Translations under genes and position numbers: made by a program
Notes under the pieces: generated by a model
The model's input: only the letters and a program-made list of their open reading frames with translations
Database searches by the model: none
Told to the model about the DNA's origin: nothing
Source of the DNA: Bryobacterales bacterium
GTDB lineage: Bacteria; Acidobacteriota; Terriglobia; Bryobacterales; Bryobacteraceae
Reading direction: 5' to 3'
NCBI GenBank assembly: GCA_019261985.1
Contig: JAFAQY010000018.1
Location: forward strand, 85,591-149,590
Length of the DNA: 64,000 nt
In this document: positions 61,278 through 64,000 of the stretch, piece after piece
Layout of the letters: each line of letters starts with the position of its first letter
How positions within the stretch are numbered: position 1 is the first letter of the stretch

Positions 61278-62786
61278 ATGAAGTTCAATCCGCTGGCCAC
61301 GAAACGGCTTGTCGCGGTGGGCGCGCTAGGCGCGGTTGTCGTTGCCATGGGATACGCGTCTAACGCCGCGCTTTCGCGCTTCGTGCGCGCGAAAATCATT
61401 CGTAGCCTTCAAGACGATTTCGGCAGCGAGCTGGAAATCCAAAAAATAGATGTGAGGGTTTTTCCACGCCTGCAAGTGACGGGTGAAGGCTTGGCGCTTT
61501 TTTACCGGCGCCGCGACTTACCGCCGCTCATTTCCGTGGCGAGATTCTCCGCGGAATCCAACTTGCTCAGCGCGTTGGCTGGACACATCGCCCGCGCTCG
61601 GCTGGAAGGACTCGAGATTCAAATACCGCCAAAATCCCAGCGCGCCGGAGTCGAAAATAAGAAGGCCGGCCTGGCTGGATTCTCACTCGATGAAATCGTC
61701 GCGGATGGATCTATCTTGAAGATCTTCCCCAGCAAACCTGACAAAGAACCACTGGAGTGGGATATTCGCCGCTTGACCTTGCACGGCGCTCGGGCCACCG
61801 CGCCAATGTCCTTCAACGCGGTGCTCACGAACCCAGAACCGCCCGGCGATATTCAGTCGAATGGAAAATTCGGACCATGGCAAACCAATGAGCCTGGCGA
61901 CACGCCAATCGAGGGCGGCTACACACTCGCCAACGCCGACCTGTCTGTATTCGGCGGCATATCCGGACGTCTCTCGTCCAAAGGCGCTTACCGAGGCGTT
62001 TTATCTCGAATTGAGATTGAAGGCGCTACCGATACGCCTGATTTCGCGGTAAAAATTAGCGGGAACCCTGCTCATCTTACGACCCGATTTCAGGCGGTGG
62101 TCGACGGCACGAACGGCGACACTACTCTTAATCCCGTGTACGCCCAATTCAGTAAATCCGCGTTGATTGCCCGCGGCGGCGTGACAAGCGGCGGTAAAGG
62201 AAAAGGCAAAACTATTGCGCTTAATGTAAGCGTCGAAAAAGGGCGTCTCGAGGATATGCTGCGTCTCGGCGTGCAAGGGTCGGATCCGTTTATGACTGGC
62301 GCGGTCGCCTTCGATACGAAACTGGTGATCCCTCCGGGTGAGATCGACATCACCAAGAAGCTGCAGCTAGATGGCGCGTTCAAAGTAGCGTCGGCACAGT
62401 TCTCGCAAACGAGTGTCCAGGAAAACGTGAACAAGCTCAGTCACCGCGGCAAGGGCGAACCCGAAGAGCCGCCCGACGCCAACGTGGCTTCAAATTTTTC
62501 CGGCAGCTTCTCCCTCAGAAACGGCGCGATGAAATTCCAAAACCTGTCGTTCCACGTTCCGGGCGTGAACGTTGCTCTCCACGGCACTTATGGACTCATG
62601 GATCAGACCATCGACTTTCATGGAACGGCTACTCTTGACGCTAAGCTTTCGCAAACCACTACGGGAGTCAAATCGTTTCTGTTAAAAGCCGTAGACCCGT
62701 TCTTCAAAAAGAAAAGCGCAGGAGCGGTCATTCGGATAAAGGTCACGGGAAACCGGTCGCAACCGAAGTATGGGTTGGATCTTTAA
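61278..62786 (+). CDS. AsmA-like envelope protein
   Basis: Start chosen at ATG 61278 (MKFNPLATKRLVAVGALGAV); 502 residues. One N-terminal membrane anchor (about 10-30) is followed by a long beta-rich repetitive chain as in AsmA/DUF748 proteins. Landmarks are the N-terminal LEIQKIDVRVFPRLQVTGEG and the C-terminal AsmA pattern LRNGAMKFQNLSFHVPGVNV then GTYGLMDQTIDFHGTATLDA. Such proteins belong to the bridge-like lipid carriers of the envelope; the specific role here is unknown. Confidence 0.88.
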   Translation: MKFNPLATKRLVAVGALGAVVVAMGYASNAALSRFVRAKIIRSLQDDFGSELEIQKIDVRVFPRLQVTGEGLALFYRRRDLPPLISVARFSAESNLLSALAGHIARARLEGLEIQIPPKSQRAGVENKKAGLAGFSLDEIVADGSILKIFPSKPDKEPLEWDIRRLTLHGARATAPMSFNAVLTNPEPPGDIQSNGKFGPWQTNEPGDTPIEGGYTLANADLSVFGGISGRLSSKGAYRGVLSRIEIEGATDTPDFAVKISGNPAHLTTRFQAVVDGTNGDTTLNPVYAQFSKSALIARGGVTSGGKGKGKTIALNVSVEKGRLEDMLRLGVQGSDPFMTGAVAFDTKLVIPPGEIDITKKLQLDGAFKVASAQFSQTSVQENVNKLSHRGKGEPEEPPDANVASNFSGSFSLRNGAMKFQNLSFHVPGVNVALHGTYGLMDQTIDFHGTATLDAKLSQTTTGVKSFLLKAVDPFFKKKSAGAVIRIKVTGNRSQPKYGLDL

Positions 62787-62821
62787 TCGGCCGTGCTACA
62801 CTCGCCAACGGAGTTGCACTC

Positions 62822-63205
62822 GTGCGCCTCTTGAAAACGGCGTTTTGCTTTGCATTCGCGGGCGTGCTATTCGCGCAAGAACCGATCTTCATATTCACAC
62901 CCGACCACCATGGGAAGGTGCTGCGGGGGTACTTTAGACCGCGCGGGTCCATTTCTTTCATGGATCAATACGATGGCTCGACCGAGACGATCGAGATCGC
63001 GAAAATCGGCGAGGCTGTGTTCACGGCTCGAAAGCCGCCATTCGACACCAAATGCGGGATGGCGCCGAGAGTCGTGCTGACGCTTACGGATGGGACCAAA
63101 CGGCACGGCTGTTTCGGTCCAGCGTCGCTTTCCTTTGTCGGCGACACTGCCACGATCCCAACTGTAAATTCAATGCTCGGAAAGATAGTCAGAGAGAAGC
63201 AATAG
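62822..63205 (+). CDS. Small secreted protein of unknown function
   Basis: 127 residues from GTG 62822. A signal peptide (LLKTAFCFAFAGVLFAQ) precedes a beta-prone mature part (EPIFIFTPDHHGKVLRGYFR, SISFMDQYDGSTETIEIA). It has two Cys residues (DTKCGM and RHGCFG) that could form a disulfide. No known domain. It is convergent with the PQQ-dehydrogenase remnant. Confidence 0.65.
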   Translation: MRLLKTAFCFAFAGVLFAQEPIFIFTPDHHGKVLRGYFRPRGSISFMDQYDGSTETIEIAKIGEAVFTARKPPFDTKCGMAPRVVLTLTDGTKRHGCFGPASLSFVGDTATIPTVNSMLGKIVREKQ

Positions 63206-63211
63206 ACGCCA

Positions 63212-63798
63212 GTGGAGCGCGAAGGCCACCAGCGCCTTTCCGTTGCCCTGGTTTCCGCCCGCCGCGACAACCGCGATGTACTGCTTGCCGCTTTTGCCCT
63301 GGAAACTAACCGGCACGGCGGTAGCGTTGTAATCGAGCTTGGCGGCCCCCAACTCTTGTCCAGTTTTCGAGTCAAAGGCGCGGAACCGGTCGTCGCTGGT
63401 CGGCGCCGACAAATACCAGACCTCCGGCCGTCGCGATCGGTCCGGCGAAGGCTCCTGAACCGCCCGTGTTTTGTTTTCCTGGAGGAGGCTCCGGTCATTC
63501 CGAGAGTCGCCTGCCAGGCAATGTCGCCGGTATTTGCGTTTACGGCGAACAAACGTTCCCATGGCGGCTTGACGCAGGGTAAGTTCCCGATCGACTCGCC
63601 CGTCGCGTCTTTCGCGGGAGCGCTGAAGCCGAAAAAGCCGGGCGCTTTGTCGTACTTCAGATGAATGGCGTCCCCCTTTGTCTGGGCTGAAATCCGGATC
63701 GGGGCGAATCCAGCCAGTGCCCGGCGCGTCTCGATCGCCAGCGCGCTTTGCCGCAGCAACACTGCGCCGGGCGTAGTCTTCCGCCCCGTCGGCTCCAA
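63212..63798 (-). pseudogene. PQQ-dependent dehydrogenase C-terminal remnant
   Basis: On the minus strand the C-terminal end of a quinoprotein dehydrogenase is split across two frames: GDAIHLKYDKAPGFFGFSAP, LPCVKPPWERLFAVNANTGD and IAWQATLGMT in one, then AFDSKTGQELGAAKLDYNAT and GKSGKQYIAVVAAGGNQGNG in another. The frameshift lies near 63470. There is no N-terminal part in the window. It is a second member of the family besides the intact gene at 29580-31583, and it is joined at its upstream end to the maturase fragment. Confidence 0.82.
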
Positions 63799-64000
63799 TC
63801 AGCACCGGAATCGGCTTAAAGCACTGATGACTATTAGTCATGTCGTGCAGCTTCTCCCGCTCCCGTTGGACCGCCTGCTGCGACGGGAACACATTCAGGT
63901 ATTTGCGACCGCGTCCTTTCAGATCGCGATCATACCGAAAGGTGTAACCCAGAAAGTTTAGGCTCGCCCCTGCTTCCCGCAGGTCCACCACTCGCGTCTT
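63796..64000 (-). pseudogene. Group II intron maturase/reverse transcriptase fragment (runs past window edge)
   Basis: The minus strand from the window edge reads LNFLGYTFRYDRDLKGRGRK, YLNVFPSQQAVQREREKLHD and SHQCFKPIPVLIG, which is the region after the reverse transcriptase domain (start of domain X) of a group II intron-encoded protein. The usual continuation (RHLRGWANYF-type) is missing: the sequence changes abruptly into the PQQ-dehydrogenase remnant at about 63796. The N-terminal part lies outside the window, so whether the intron is otherwise intact cannot be seen. Confidence 0.85.

Overview
The window looks like chromosome of an acidobacterium of the Solibacteres/Bryobacterales type. 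The grounds are a protein built from two copies of the Soli_Cterm (TIGR03435) domain, several secreted proteins of acidobacterial character (DUF6152 and paralogues of unknown function), secreted PQQ and molybdenum dehydrogenases, high GC, and many short palindromic repeats between genes. This placement is inference from gene content; there is no rRNA in the window.

Layout. 1-4240 (minus): NtrC-type response regulator (cut by the window edge) and a large PDZ/membrane/GAF/PAS histidine kinase. 4372-9927 (minus): an overlapping cluster for a periplasmic molybdenum hydroxylase: cytochrome c'-like protein, a fused [2Fe-2S]-molybdopterin subunit with a Tat signal, an FAD subunit, a small secreted protein and a degenerate HAD protein. 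10029-18047 (minus): a histidine operon in the order leader peptide/attenuator, hisI, hisG, hisD, hisC, HAD phosphatase (candidate histidinol-phosphatase), hisB, hisH, hisF, hisA, with palindromic repeats and a 198-bp tandem duplication between genes. hisE is not here. 18092-19647: sugar isomerase and nucleotidyltransferase. 19714-27584: galactose/galactofuranose block (galK, galT, GH-A hydrolase, glycosyltransferase, glf, convergent GH2). 27707-33663: secreted proteins, a HicB antitoxin with a frameshifted hicA, Uma2, a PQQ dehydrogenase and DUF6152.

33837-46444 is accessory: a terminase-like pair, a HEPN-MNT toxin-antitoxin pair and a four-gene defence-like operon (DUF499 ATPase, small unknown protein, DUF1156 DNA methylase, SNF2 helicase with an N-terminal PLD nuclease). 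46573-50602 carries secreted and stress-type genes and a DUF433 antitoxin with a decayed toxin. 50659-61006 is a candidate integrated island. A 47-bp copy of the tRNA-Asp 3' end marks its left edge, and the intact tRNA-Asp gene with an integrase remnant marks its right edge. It holds ARPP-1, a WYL regulator and a translationally coupled SbcD-like / Rad50-like / RecB-nuclease-RNaseH-helicase module. 61120-64000: tRNA-Arg, an AsmA-like protein, a small secreted protein, and a PQQ-dehydrogenase pseudogene joined to a group II intron maturase fragment.

The strongest new observations are the histidine attenuator, the tRNA-Asp island with its nuclease module, and the palindromic repeats that have entered protein ends (hisC, glf, the terminase-like gene).
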